Of a DNA stretch of 64,000 bases, positions 22,090 to 34,500 are shown piece by piece. The DNA comes from Helicoverpa zea (lineage: Eukaryota > Arthropoda > Insecta > Lepidoptera > Noctuidae), in the NCBI RefSeq assembly GCF_022581195.2, contig NC_061456.1, forward strand, positions 2,730,501 to 2,794,500. Direction: 5' to 3'. A model generated the notes under the pieces. The model was given only the letters and a program-made list of their open reading frames with translations. It was not told where the DNA came from and did no database searches. A program made the position numbers and the translations under genes. Position 1 is the first letter of the stretch, and each line of letters starts with the position of its first letter.

Positions 22090-23240
22090 TTAAAATCGCG
22101 TATTTACAGAGTGTACATAGCCAAAACGCATCGATAGGAAACTGCTCGCTGATATTTTGTAATGCTGTTTTTTAATTTGTGATTTCAAAGTATACACGAA
22201 TTTTGCGTACTGCTCGCGTATAATTCGTAGCTTAGACGTGCACATGCATCATTCCAATTTATACACGGTCAAATTTAACTATACAAAATTTATATTAGGT
22301 AAAGCATTAAATAAAAATGGCTTTGAATCTGAGTTTGTTTAATAAAAATGCTAATTAAACAAAAATGTATGTTGCCTTCTAATTTATTAAGTCAGCCACA
22401 ATTAACGAGCATCTAAATAATACTATCTTAGCCACTATAGTTATCTTCTAAGTAAACCACTCTAAATACAACTCAGCATGATGGTTATTTTTTAGCATCT
22501 TTTGTAGCAGGCATTCTAACAGTAAACTTCTAAAATACTACTAAATGACATCATAAAATATATTTAATTAGCTTCTAATTTTTTAACTCAGTACGTTTAA
22601 AATGTAAGCAAGCAACATGCAGCAAGCATAGCTTCTGTCACGGCTCCGGTGCTGCGGGGCTCCGGCGGTCCCATGCGAGCTTATCGTCGCAGATGGTGTT
22701 CACGCTCACCACCGCAGCTTCGGCTTGCGGCTGAGGCTGGCCGGCAGAGCCGGCTAAAACTACCTGCGCTTCAGCTCGCAGGCCGCCTCGCACCTCCGCG
22801 CCTACGCGGTTTTGAATTGCACTCTAGGGGTAGGGCAGACAAGACTACGTGGAGTCGGTTTTGCAGCGATTCGTTTTCGTCACTAACTTCAATTTTTAAT
22901 ACAATGTTTTTTAATTAAACGAGCATTATTAATATTTAAATTAACATTAAATGCTAGGTCGTGTTTTAATCAAAATGGCGAGCATGCAACTGCTCGCGAA
23001 TAGATTGGAATCGTAAAGTTTTTCGCGCCTATTCCAATGTATACACGATTAATTTGCATGCGGACTAGCACTGTATATTATGGAACAAAGCAAGATACTT
23101 TGGCCACTACAAAATATATGCGAGTATTTGCGTACTGCGGCTGTATACATCGGAAGACTTTGTATAAAAAGTGAATTCCAATCTATTCGCGACTAGTTTC
23201 ACACGCTTGCGTACTAGCCATGTATATACTGTAAATACGC
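22090..23240. repeat. Mosaic of inverted repeats around a GC-rich block
   Basis: Motifs such as 'gtatacacga', 'actgctcgcg' and 'gcgaatagattggaat' recur in both orientations (for example 'cgcgaatagattggaat' at about 22996 and its inverse at about 23173). They suggest two or more related foldback elements inserted near or into each other. In the middle, about 22625-22880, is a GC-rich block ('ggctccggtgctgcggggctccgg', later 'ctaggggtagggcag') that I know as a separate moth repeat. The 89-codon Arg-rich frame over it is a by-product of its composition. Confidence 0.45.
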
Positions 23241-23522
23241 ATTTAAAATCGAAGCAAACTTCTGCACATTGCTTTATTAATTTATGACTGGGTTTATATT
23301 GAGAACGGCTTGGTATTCATTTAGATGTCATAAAAGAAGACTATAACTTGGACATAATGAGGTGTTATATTCTAGGCTATGTTTCATGCAAGTCAATGGC
23401 CATAGGTTTAGTGTATTGTTTTCCGTAATGCAGATGTCTGGTTCGTAAGCCCAAGGCACACAACAATTAACTACAGGGCAGTAAAAAATTACCTCTTATG
23501 TAGAAACAAAATGAGCAATGAT

Positions 23523-23753
23523 TATAGTTCGGCCATTCAGAGAATGCGTTCCTGACACGTCGCGATTGAACTGACGACGTAACTACATTCATTGATTATT
23601 GATATACTAATGTTGTTTTAATGCTCCTCAATTGTTAAAACGGTAAACAACCAGCAAAAATATTTTTATCGTAACTGCAACGCCATTGCAAAGTTACGTC
23701 GTCAGTTCAATCGCGACGTGTCAGGAACGCATTCTCTGAATGGCCGAACTATA
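23523..23753 (-). mobile_element. Foldback MITE copy 4 of 4 (231 bp), inverted
   Basis: Same arms as copies 1-3, but the spacer reads in the opposite direction, so the element was inserted in the other orientation. TA is on both outer edges. Only a few bases differ from copies 2 and 3 in the spacer. Confidence 0.88.
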
Positions 23754-23885
23754 ATAAGAGTATTTTTGGGCATCTGTAACTTTTTTTTAAATTCTGTTTT
23801 TATTGACGCTCATTCCTTTTCTATATGAGTAGCTGTGCCTTGCAGTAGGGTAATAATAATTATTTTGGTGAATATTCTGAAGGGG

Positions 23886-24094
23886 CCGAATTGTGGACCA
23901 TAGATAGAGGTATGCCTATAGAGGTGTGTCTATCTGCAAGTGACAGCGTCGGAAGCATAACCTACGGCAACTCTCGATTCCCACCTCCATTAACACCCAG
24001 TGTACATATACCCTCACTTGTCGTGTGTTATACAACACGCATTGTGTCAGACAATCGTGTAATTAATCTGTGTGGTCCACAAATGGACGCGTGC
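23886..24094. mobile_element. Possible small MITE with TTGTGGACCA ends
   Basis: TTGTGGACCATAGAT near the left edge faces TGTGGTCCACAAAT near the right edge, giving an 11-bp inverted repeat about 190 bp apart. The interior is less AT-rich than its surroundings. No second copy is in the window, so support is weak. Confidence 0.35.
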
Positions 24095-27000
24095 GCAATC
24101 TACACAAATAAGTTCCGTGACAGACTGACAGACAACGAAGATGAGACGAGCCATTTGAAATATCGACGAGATAGAAGTTGTTTAACAACAAAGGTTGGTA
24201 TGTGTTTTTCTTGTGTCTTCTAAACATGTCAGTAGGATATTGGATTACCCCACAACAACTGTGTTAGCAGTCAAAATGGTCCCTACTTATGGTCTATTTT
24301 CAAATTAAATCCTTTAGCTGCAAAAGCTCACTTTAAAACCTTTGCGGCTTTTCAGCAACCTTCAGGAATTATTTTACGAAAGTGCAAAAAACTTCTGCTA
24401 CGATTTATTACTCGTATTTTGTACACAAACCCATAGAATTTTTATATTTGATTTTCAATTTTGATGTATTCTTTAGTTTTACTTATAACTGAGTAACATT
24501 AAATTAAGATATGCATACACGTGATCGACAATACACACTACCTACTACTACTAGTAAGAAAGTTTGGTTCACCGAGTGAAAACACCTTGTGAAGTAAAAG
24601 CGATACTTAAACCTTATCTAACCGGACAATACTGTTCTGGCTTTCATGTGTGAAATTTTCCGAGAAAATGGAAGTATCCAAACAAACGCGTTACTAAGCT
24701 TGAAGATACTGAATATGCTTGAAATTAGGTATAATAATTGTTAATTCTTGCAGTGAAGACGAAAGTGAAATTTTGTATACTTACTGGCTAAAACACTCCA
24801 AAAAAGCGAGTGAGTTTGGAAAAAGAATGACCAACTCAGATAGGAGATACTGGCATAGATCGATAGGTCGCATAAGTCTCCTCAACACCTATACGGAATC
24901 TTATAAATTCAATGATAAATAGTTACGTTATTCTACTTCTTAATCTTTTGATGACTCTTCATTCCTGAAGCACATCTTTTCCACTTCTTGGTTTCCTCTC
25001 TGTCCACAGCTAGCCGGAATACCAGCTTGTTGAAGGTGAAGTCGGTCCACTCCTGTATTGTTCGCAGCCACGTTTTATTTTCTAGCAAGACTTCTTACTT
25101 TGTAATCTAAAATTTTACCCGACTGTAGCGAAGCCTCAAGCGTAATGTTTTTATTCAAGGAATGCAACATGATTGTGACAGCGAATTACTTAGATATTCG
25201 CTTGGAAAGTTGTTTGTTTTACTGATCCAGTGTATAATTGTTTTCTATAGCTGCCGTAAATATACTTTCCAAGTAAAAGTGTTGTAGTTTGTATTGCCAA
25301 TAATTTGTATCGGATTATTATGAATAGAGCTTTAGTCAATTAACACTCCATTCGTTATTATTTATATCTATAAGTTGACGGCGATCTAAACTTATGAATA
25401 CTATTTGAGATTATTTGCAAGCAAATTGAGGATGATAATTTAATCTGTACCTATGGAACTATTAAATAAATTAAATCAAATATTTATTTGCTAGAATACA
25501 GTTCATAAATAAGGTGTCACAGAAGATTGTTTCAGTATATTCTGCCATAACGTGGCGTGCAAACATATTCACACTTAATACGCAATGTTAATTATTGTAA
25601 CTTACTTAGAAGCATGGACACTTTTTTTATAAATAATGTACCCACTTGCAAAACTCCTCAACAGAGACGAAACGTACGAAATCTCTATGACAGCCATGCT
25701 CGATTATTAAATATCGATCGAATAAATATCGTGTTTATACAAATCCATTACTGCAGCAATCAATCTTCAATTTGAATCCGAAGACAAGAAATTGAAAACC
25801 ATTTAATTCACACATGGAAAGCATATAATTCATTAAATACAAAACGCTTTTCACGAAGTATAAAAGCTAGAAACTTCCAATCAATATTGCGATAACCGAT
25901 TTTAATCGATTGGTGTGCAAACCGTAAAATATCGATATGATTGTCAATGGGAAAATGGGTTGGTGGTCTGGTGGGACCCTCAACTTGACCTCCAGAAAGG
26001 GCAACATTCCGTTGTCGATGCATGTCAATTGGTGTATGGTATAAGTTAAAAGCAGGGGCGGGAATTTATGTCACTGCCAAATTACAATAAGCGAAACGTG
26101 AAGTTTATTGAGTTTTTTAAGTACAACAAATACTCTCTTATAGCCGAATTAGTAGTTTTAAATAAATCCTGCAAACTATTGACTGTCAGTGATAACAAAC
26201 TACACACACAGATTGAAAATAATCAAGCAAACTTAAATCCGCTCTTATTTCGGACAATGTGTGAAGGGAGGAAAATAGTAAGCTTATCAATACCTATACA
26301 AACATATAGTACCTAAATAATAGGTGCCACACGCATGTATTGATTCTATAATTAAAAATGGAAAATAAATTGCAATATTTTGTTTTTTTTTTCTCTTTGA
26401 GCACTAATCTAAAGGCTTGTGTAATCAAATGTCTAAGTATTTGCTTCACAATGACCATGCAAATGGGTAGTGGGTGGTCGGTATAATTAAATTACTTGAG
26501 CATTTGTTACGAGAACTTGGTAACTGCTTAGATCCCATAAATAAAGCTATAAATATTAACATAATAATAATAGGCTTTATCACTACATAGTTTTAAACAA
26601 AGTCCTTCAATGCGTCTGTTTGTATGCTCGCCAGAAAGTCAAAATTTATTGAACGGATTGTCGTGCAGATAGAGCAATTGATGAGGAAGTTTTATGAGCA
26701 CAATTTAAACAATCATACTCAAGAGAGGCAGGAGCGGTTTGTTAGTTACTTACAGAAGTTTATTTTATTTCAAGAAGCACCTTCTACCCAGTTGGTAACA
26801 ATCCGCTCTTCACTCATATTCTAATCCCAATCATAGCCCGCGGTGATGAAAATATGAAGACATGCATATAACAAACAAAATTAATTCTTCTCTTTTCACA
26901 AATAAGGTTTAAAATTCATTGCAAATAAAACAATTGCAAATGAAATGATAACAATGAAATCTTTTGGTAAAGATTCGAAAGACAAGATACATAGGTATAC

Positions 27001-27400
27001 AAGAGTTCTTTCATCTTTCACAATACCGTGATATGCAAATAATGAAGTGACCTTTAGAGGTCAAGTTTGAGTATGAATAAAGATTCACTGTTATAGAACT
27101 GATCAAAAGAGTCTTAAATTCACGTCTTTGATTTACTAATATTTACAGTCCTGATAAATAGAATTAGCTTGCTGTAAATTTATCAGTATTGCAACGATTA
27201 TAGTCGAAACAATCTAAATAAACTTTCAGTTGTAAACCAAGCGAGAACAAATTATAAGCTCTTTTTTCCCGTTGAGCTGAATTTTTACTTCATAATAATA
27301 TTGAAAATTGATTAACAGAATACAATAACTTGATCATGAAATAGCATCATTATCTTTTCAGAGTTTTCGGGGTTGGTCACCTGTCCTGAAATACTTTAAC
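24095..27400. other. AT-rich intergenic stretch, nothing recognised
   Basis: About 3.3 kb without a convincing gene, RNA or element. Frames of 66-82 codons (for example 26068-26316) have no recognisable motif and no supporting splice structure that I could find. Confidence 0.45.
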
Positions 27401-27409
27401 ACTCCCAAA

Positions 27410-27540
27410 CTCTGTCTACCGATAAATAACTTTCACGCCAAAATTACTAAACCGATGTTAATGAAACTTGGTAGTCCAGAGCATAAAAAAGGCATGAAGC
27501 ATTTCTCCCTGTACGAGAGTAAAACCGCGGTAAAACCTAG
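27410..27540 (+). repeat. Short dispersed repeat fragment
   Basis: Contains 'accgataaataactttcacg' and 'taaaccgatgttaatgaaac' and ends at 'aaaaccgcggtaaaacctag'. This is the usual form of truncated moth SINE or LINE-tail copies. No frame. Confidence 0.4.
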
Positions 27541-27654
27541 TATCAAATACCAACAATAAATTCCTGCAAGAATCTCTAGTTTCACAAATTGCCTGCAACT
27601 TACACATTACATATTACACTATACATATATATGTATAAAGGTGCATAGTATTAT

Positions 27655-28071
27655 GCACTTAGTACCCGCATACTGCAGACTAAAAAGTCGGCCACCGCAG
27701 TGGCTCGAAGAGGCTAATTTTTTTAAGAATATCATGAATTTATTCAGAGTTATTATTCATCTGATGCCGGTAAAATACCTGATAAAGCATAAATTATTTC
27801 ATACCAATTGACACCCGCAACTCGACATAAGTGCAGTTGAAAGCCAGCGTCAAGCACTAACTGTCTGTCTAAACTGGATCTATTTAGCTCAACCTATTAT
27901 TGTTTTGTACTTTTTATTCTATGTGTAAGTCTTGGGTTGTAAATAAACGATTTTTCTTTCTTGCTTTCTTCATTGTTGTTATGTACGCGCTCTCATTAAT
28001 TTCCATACTGATTTATGAGCCCGAAAAACTGTCGGCCGACTGAAAGTTTGCAGCCTGTGGTTTCTCTTATA
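27655..28071. mobile_element. MITE of the GTAAGAGTA family with a retroposon inside
   Basis: The left end 'agtacccgcatactgcagac' and right end (inverse) 'ataagagaaaccacaggc', followed inward by GTCGGCCGA and 'gggctcataaatcagt', match 14543-14850. The interior at about 27815-27975 is a TTTC-tailed retroposon of the same family as 343-545. So a retroposon landed in a MITE. Confidence 0.55.
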
Positions 28072-28746
28072 GTGTGCATTCCACACGAAGCAGTGAGTGC
28101 ATGCTACTCGGCGTGTAATCACTTACAAGCGACAAAAGCATTAAAGCACGCACGAGCTGTTTTTATTCAGAATGCCTTTATTCTGGTGTGTGAGGTATTT
28201 CATTAAGATTTAAACTGTAACTATGTACTTCCATATTTCATTCATACAATACAAAGTTGTCCTGTCTGTCTATCGCGCTTAAACTGAAAAACTACGATAA
28301 TGAAATGAACTCAGTTTATTGCCTGAGAAAAGACATTTTTTTATCTGGGTGTGGGAACTAGTTACCTCGATAATATATGGAAGCACGGGGAACAGCTAGA
28401 TGAGTATATTCTGACATCCTGAAGTGGTATCTACATATATGGCATCCTCAAACAATATATGAAGTTCTACAATTCTGTTAAATTCTCAATACATACCAGT
28501 AACATATTGATTCAATAACAAAAGATACTAAAATTTCTAACCATCTCTGTTTTCAGTTTCAGGAAAATTATTTCGATAAAGTTTCTAAATTATTGTTTAC
28601 CAAATAATTAGAATATGAGCAATTTCTTTCCACTACTTTTTCAAACACTCTTCAACAAACCAATGAGAAAAGGGTAAGTAACCATAGCACAAAACCGACG
28701 ACACCACACTAAATAAACCAGGCTCTCTCAACAGAATAAGGCGGCA

Positions 28747-28763
28747 GGGTCAACATCTGGCCC
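28747..28763. repeat. Target-site duplication of the R1-clade element (left)
   Basis: GGGTCAACATCTGGCCC, identical to 35040-35056. The empty site would read ...ggcggcaGGGTCAACATCTGGCCCtttcacc. Confidence 0.93.
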
Positions 28764-29422
28764 CGGTGGAGTTTCTGGTCTCCAACCGGGCGCGTCCCCA
28801 GGTGGCGGATAGGGGAATACCGCACAGATATGTGCGGTACCGGGTTTACTCGGCGCGGACCAAAACCAGGTGATGGGATTGCTCCTCAGTAGAGAAAGCG
28901 ATCGCGTGCGGCAGGTTCGGTCAGTCAGTGCTACTTCTGCTGGCTAGACGTCGACTTCGGTTACTGTCGGACAACCCGTAAGCCTCATTGAGCGGAACGG
29001 GGGCTCTGACTACAGGGTCGCGAGGAAGAAAACCTCTATAAAAAATCACTAAGTTGTACAATCCTGTCTCTCCTGCCTTGGTTGGCCGCTCAGGTGGTAT
29101 GGGATTCGCTCCTTGATCTAATCAGGCTGTGAATGTTGAGGGGTTTTAGCCTACACCTTTGGTGATACATACGATCTGCCCTGCTCCTGTAAGCAGGCTG
29201 GAATTTTTGGAAGGGAATGCACCGTTTGTGGGCCATAGCTATGGTCATCGGATGGTGCGGGTCAGGGTTATATTTATACGAGTATATATTATATTTTATA
29301 GTGTACATATAACATATAGTATTAATATTAGAATTATGATAAATATATTACTGTATATATCTGTATGTATATATTGAGACAAGAATGTGGGAGATAGGGA
29401 CCTCACCCTTAAAAGGAACCTT
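28764..29422 (+). promoter_or_regulatory. 5' leader of the R1-clade element
   Basis: GC-rich leader starting 'cggtggagtttctggtctcc'. In such elements the promoter lies inside the transcribed leader. Near its end, at 29270-29370, it becomes very AT-rich ('tatatattatattttata'). Several short uORFs are present. The promoter role is inferred from position only. Confidence 0.45.
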
Positions 29423-31570
29423 ATGGAAATGGCACATGTAACAGATAGCGTACCCCAGGGAGGTACCCAAATGGGAGAATCCTCCACAGACCCGTCTAAC
29501 GGCTCTGTCTGTCCCGCGTATTCTGGGGGGGACAACATTTGCCACAATTCTACCAACGACCAAACGCGCGAAAACCGGATACCGATTATTGATACTGACC
29601 GATTGGATGATGTTTGTAAAAAGAAGGATGGAAATACTCCTTGTGATGTAGAGTCGCTGGGTTCTATGCCCGGCACATCCGCATCACTGGAACCTTGGTC
29701 CTCCAGGCTGAGGAAAATTGAGAAGCGGCAGTATGAGGCGGCGTCCAGTGACGATAAGTTGCTGCCGCCTCCCAAGGTGCCGACGAAGGCCAAGGAAAAG
29801 CCTGGCCGTCATGGAAGGGGACGCTTTTGGCGGCCAAGTACGTCACGCTTAAGTGACGAAAGCGATACGGACACGTCTCAGGCCTCGATTGAACCAAGGA
29901 TCAGACGAGTCTCTGAAGCGATGGACGTGGAAGCCGCATGCTCCTTACTGCCACCTACGGGCACCGACAGCTCGGTGGCAGGACTGGAGCGGACAGGCAT
30001 CCAGAATGTGGAGGTTCTTCTGGAGTCCATCCGGAAATCAAAGAACCTTAAAGGTACGAGTCAACGTACCATGAGAGAAGCGGCGGAGCAGGTGCGCTGC
30101 TGCGTCGAGATGCTCGCTGCCAGGAGTACCACAGAGGAGACTAACCGCCTCCAGCTGGAAATCCAGCGCCTGAGGCAGCAGGTTGGATCCCAGGACAAGG
30201 AGATTGAAGCTCTCAAAGAGGAGATGCTCTCGTTGCGTCTCCACTCAGTTAACTTGCCACGTCAGCAACCGCAGCCGTCGATATCTTCCACCCCGGAAAA
30301 GTCCACAGTAGACGACGAGCTGCTGCGTGGCGTTATTGACCGCGTAGGCAAAATGTTGGATGCTCGTATGGCGGGGATTGAAGATCGCCTTCTACCACAG
30401 GTGAATCTTCGCCCTCCATTAGCAGCCGATCGAAAGACGGCAGCCCAGAAACAGCGGCAGAGTGCTGCGGCTGGTACAAGCCAGGCGTCCGCAACCGCAA
30501 CTGTCATCGCGGCAACTCAAGCCTCAGTCTCAGAGGCACCGTCGTCTGCGCAACCACAGCAGGAGTGGCAAACTGCCTCTAATAGGAAGAAAGACAGGAA
30601 GAATAAAAAGAAAGCTGTTACGTCGAAAGAGGCCGCTGCCACCATCTTAGGCGGTGCTAAGCCCTCGTCGTCACAAGCCAAAGGACGGAAGAAAAATAAA
30701 AAGTCACGGAATCGACGCAGAAAGCTTCGCGAACCGAAGTCAGCTGCCCTCGTTTTGACGCTTCAACCTGAGGCAGCAGAAAAGGGGCTTACTTACAAAG
30801 ATGTCCTGACAAAGGCCAGACAAGCGGCCAATCATGAAGACAACGGTATCACCGACATCAGATACCGTCGAGCTGCAACGGGGGCTCGACTTTTTGAGTT
30901 CACGGGAGCCAATGGCGCTGCAGAAGCGGATCGTGTAGCTGAACAGCTGCGCCAGATCTTTCCGGAGGGCATCCGGATCTCAAGGCCAACAAAGTGTGCC
31001 GAACTGCGCATTGTCGGCCTTGACGATTCTGTCACCGAAGATGACATATGTGAGGCGGTTGCGCGCAGGACGGGCTGCTCCCAGGAGGCGGTGCGCGTCA
31101 GCGCAATTCGTGTTGGTCCTGGAGGAGCCGGTTCTGCCAGAATTCGGTGCCCCGTAGCCTCTGCCAAGATGTTAGGCGAAGCCAATCGACTTCTCGTTGG
31201 CTGGAGCTCCGCAAAGGTTCAGGTTCTGGAGACAAGACCTATACGGTGCTATAAGTGCATGGGGTTAGGACATACCTTTCCTCTATGCACTTCTACCGTG
31301 GACTACGCCGGACTTTGTTACCGTTGTGGAAAACCAGGTCATAAGGCAAATACCTGCACTGACGATCCCCATTGCCTGAGTTGCGAGGCAGCAAAGCTGC
31401 CCGCAAATCACGCAGTAGGAGGAAAGGGCTGTAAGGCCCCAGCCAAGCCAAAGAGGGGGAAGACGGCCGCTAACATCCAGGCCATCAGGCCCCATAGCGA
31501 AGTATTGCCAGACCAAAGGCAACAGGAGATAGAAATGATTATCGAGGACTCTAATGGACCAAGTCCGTAA
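29423..31570 (+). CDS. R1-clade ORF1 (gag-like) with three zinc knuckles
   Basis: 715 residues from the ATG at 29423. The frame is open 12 codons further to a GTG, preceded by an in-frame TGA at 29375, so 29423 is the first ATG. A helical, coiled-coil-like region spans about 213-278 (RLQLEIQRLRQQ, KEIEALKEEM). Two strongly basic Lys/Arg patches lie near 388-400 and 420-438. The C-terminal part has three zinc knuckles: C-x2-C-x4-H-x4-C twice (about 609-622 and 632-645), then C-x2-C-x8-H-x6-C (651-670), the arrangement seen in R1-clade gags. The protein should bind the element RNA and form the RNP. Its end overlaps ORF2 by 17 bp. Confidence 0.92.
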   Translation: MEMAHVTDSVPQGGTQMGESSTDPSNGSVCPAYSGGDNICHNSTNDQTRENRIPIIDTDRLDDVCKKKDGNTPCDVESLGSMPGTSASLEPWSSRLRKIEKRQYEAASSDDKLLPPPKVPTKAKEKPGRHGRGRFWRPSTSRLSDESDTDTSQASIEPRIRRVSEAMDVEAACSLLPPTGTDSSVAGLERTGIQNVEVLLESIRKSKNLKGTSQRTMREAAEQVRCCVEMLAARSTTEETNRLQLEIQRLRQQVGSQDKEIEALKEEMLSLRLHSVNLPRQQPQPSISSTPEKSTVDDELLRGVIDRVGKMLDARMAGIEDRLLPQVNLRPPLAADRKTAAQKQRQSAAAGTSQASATATVIAATQASVSEAPSSAQPQQEWQTASNRKKDRKNKKKAVTSKEAAATILGGAKPSSSQAKGRKKNKKSRNRRRKLREPKSAALVLTLQPEAAEKGLTYKDVLTKARQAANHEDNGITDIRYRRAATGARLFEFTGANGAAEADRVAEQLRQIFPEGIRISRPTKCAELRIVGLDDSVTEDDICEAVARRTGCSQEAVRVSAIRVGPGGAGSARIRCPVASAKMLGEANRLLVGWSSAKVQVLETRPIRCYKCMGLGHTFPLCTSTVDYAGLCYRCGKPGHKANTCTDDPHCLSCEAAKLPANHAVGGKGCKAPAKPKRGKTAANIQAIRPHSEVLPDQRQQEIEMIIEDSNGPSP

Positions 31571-34500
31571 TCACAAAATACTCCAGGCGAACCTAAATCA
31601 CTGTGCCGGTGCACAGGACTTGTTTCTGCAAACCATGGCAGAGTGGTCGATAGGCGTGGCCGTAGCTGCAGAACCATATTTTGTCTCTCCTCGCCCTAAC
31701 TGGGTGGGTGACGTGGACTCGTCTGTAGCTATAATCGGCTCAGCGGATCCCAACTGCACTCCTCCTACACTCAAGGAAAGGGGCTCGGGATACGTTGCAG
31801 CTAAGTGGGGTGAGGTCATCATCTTCGGCGTATACTTTTCTCCGAATAGGACCCTTCCCGAGTTTGAAGACTTCCTTGACAGACTTGGGGCCTCTGTTCT
31901 TCGGATGGCACCAAGCCAGGTTTTGATTATGGGGGACTTCAATGCGAAGTCTACTGCATGGGGCTCCTCCCGACCTGACATACGAGGACGTGTTGTCGAA
32001 GAATGGGCGGCGGTAACTGGACTCGTTCTTTTGAATAGGGGGTCAGTTAACACGTGCGTGCGGTGGAACGGGGGTTCAATAGTGGATCTCACTTTCGCTA
32101 CGCCGGCTCTTTCCGCGCGCGTACTAGATTGGCGGGTTGTGCAGGATACTGAAACCTTATCCGACCACAGATACATTCGTCTGGATGTATCTGTGTCTTC
32201 ATACAATGACGCTGCTGCTCGACATTCGAATGCCCAAAAGTTTCCACGATGGGCACAAAAGCAGCTTGATAGAGAATTACTGGAAGAGGCCGCCATTGTT
32301 CAGGCGTGGCTATTGCCACCAACACGCTCAGAAGCGGCCGACGTCAACGTCGGGGCCCATCGTTTCCGGAGCGCCATGACGGCGATCTGTGATGCGGCCA
32401 TGCCTCGTGTGCGCCGGCGACCTTCTAAGAAGGAGGTCTACTGGTGGTCTCAGGAAATGGCGGGCCTCCGGCAGGCCTGTATTCATGCGCGGAGGTGCTA
32501 CTCTAGCGTCCGCAGGCGACGCCAGCGCAGCGACAGCCTTAACATCTTAGAGGCTGAGCTTTATGAGACGTATCAGGCTGCACGAGAAACTCTGCGGGTG
32601 GCGATAATCCGGGCGAAAGATCAAAGCAGAAGCGAGATGCTGGATGGCCTTAACCGCGATCCCTGGGGACGCCCGTATCTCTCAGCAAGGAACAAACTTC
32701 GTGCTCAGGGCTCCCCACTTACGGAGGCCCTCGAACCTCAGTTCCTTAGCCAAGTAGTGGAAGCCCTATTTCCCAATCGGGCAGAACATGTACCTCCAGT
32801 TATGGCTCCGCCTGAGGAGGAACAGCACGATGAAGAGGAGATCCTGCCAATCACTGAGGCGGAGATGAATACTGTGATTTTGAAGGCGCGCTCCAAGAAT
32901 AAAGCTCCCGGCCCGGATGGCGTACCCTCCAAGGTACTAGCCATGGCACTAAGCGATGCGATGAAGGATCAGCTGAAGGAACTGTTCGACGCGTGTTTAA
33001 CGTCGAGACAGTTCCCTGAGCCTTGGAAGGAAGGACGCTTAGTGCTTCTGCAAAAGCCGGGTCGGCCGCCAGATTCACCTTCGGCTTACAGACCCATTGT
33101 CCTGTTAGACGAAGCGGGTAAGATGCTGGAGGGGATTCTGGCCAGCCGCATAACTCGACACCTTAATACGACCGGCCCCAACCTGTCGGATGCCCAGTAT
33201 GGCTTTCGGGCCGAACGATCGACTGTGGATGCCATATTGCGCTTGAAAGCAGAGGCGAGGGAAGCGGTCGCCGGAGGGAACGTGCTGTTGGCGGTGTCAC
33301 TGGACATCGCCAATGCATTTAACAGTCTGCCATTCAGCTGCATAGGTGAAGCGCTCCAATTCCACGGAGTGCCTACGTACCTGAGGCAGCTAGTGGCAGA
33401 CTACCTGAGAGGACGGAGCGTCTGCTACCAGAGACGCGACGGGCGCATGGTACGGAGCTCTGTTACGTGCGGTGTTCCGCAGGGGTCAGTCCTGGGACCA
33501 CTCCTGTGGAACATCGGATACGATTGGGCCCTGCGTGGCGGCTTTACCGCCGGGCAGGGTGCAATTTGCTATGCAGATGACACCCTCGTTACCGCTCGGG
33601 GTGAGACTTTTGACGAAGCAGCTCAATCGGCAATCCAGTGCGTGTCCCTGGTCATCAGCCGTATTGAAGCGCTCGGACTGCGCGTTGCTCTGGAGAAGAC
33701 GGAGGCCCTAGTATTTCATGGACCCCGGCGTCGTCCACCTGCCGGGGCCCACCTTGCCCTTGGGACTACAAGGGTAAGAGTTCAAACCAAGATGAAATAC
33801 TTGGGCCTGGTAATAGATCGATTGTGGAACTTCCGCGAGCACTTCTTGCAGCTTCAGCCAAAGCTAATCAATGCTGCGTCCTCCCTTGGTCGATTGTTGC
33901 CGAACTCGGGCGGACCAAGCGCGATATGTCGGCGGCTATACACGGGGGTGGTTAGATCGATGGCGCTCTATGGAGCACCGGTGTGGGCAGATTCTTTGAG
34001 GAGTCCCTCAAATAGGGCTTTACTGCGTAAGCCACAGAGGATCATGGCGAACAGGGTCATCCGTGGATATAAGACCGTTTCTGCGGAGGCCGCATGCGCC
34101 CTGGCTGGAACCCCCCCGTGGGATCTAGAGGCACAAGTGCTCGCGGAGATTTATTCCCGGAGAGCTAATGCTCGCTCGAGCGGCGACCGTCCTCCGCCCG
34201 AGCTTGTGAGAAGATGGCGCGAGCAGGCGCAGGAGGATGTCCTGTCCCAGTGGAAGGATAGACTGGCGGCGCCTACTGCTGGTCATTGGACTGCGGCGGC
34301 AATAGGGCCAATTCTCGAAGAGTGGGTGGGAAGAAGGCACGGAGTGCTGTCCTTCCGTATCACCCAAATTTTGACCAACCATGGTTGCTTCGGCTACTAC
34401 CTGCATAAGGTGGCTAGACGGGAACCTACCCCCGTGTGCCACCAGTGCGGTAGTAGCCCAGATACAGCGCAGCACACCATTGAGCTGTGTCCCGCCTGGG

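Noticed and set aside
22649..22918. Arg-rich 89-codon ORF in a GC-rich block
   Set aside because: Block is a dispersed moth repeat; frame explained by base composition.
15818..23753. Regularly repeated sequence as a CRISPR-like or tandem array
   Set aside because: Units are 231-bp foldback elements at irregular 1.6-4.3 kb spacing in a eukaryotic genome; not a CRISPR.
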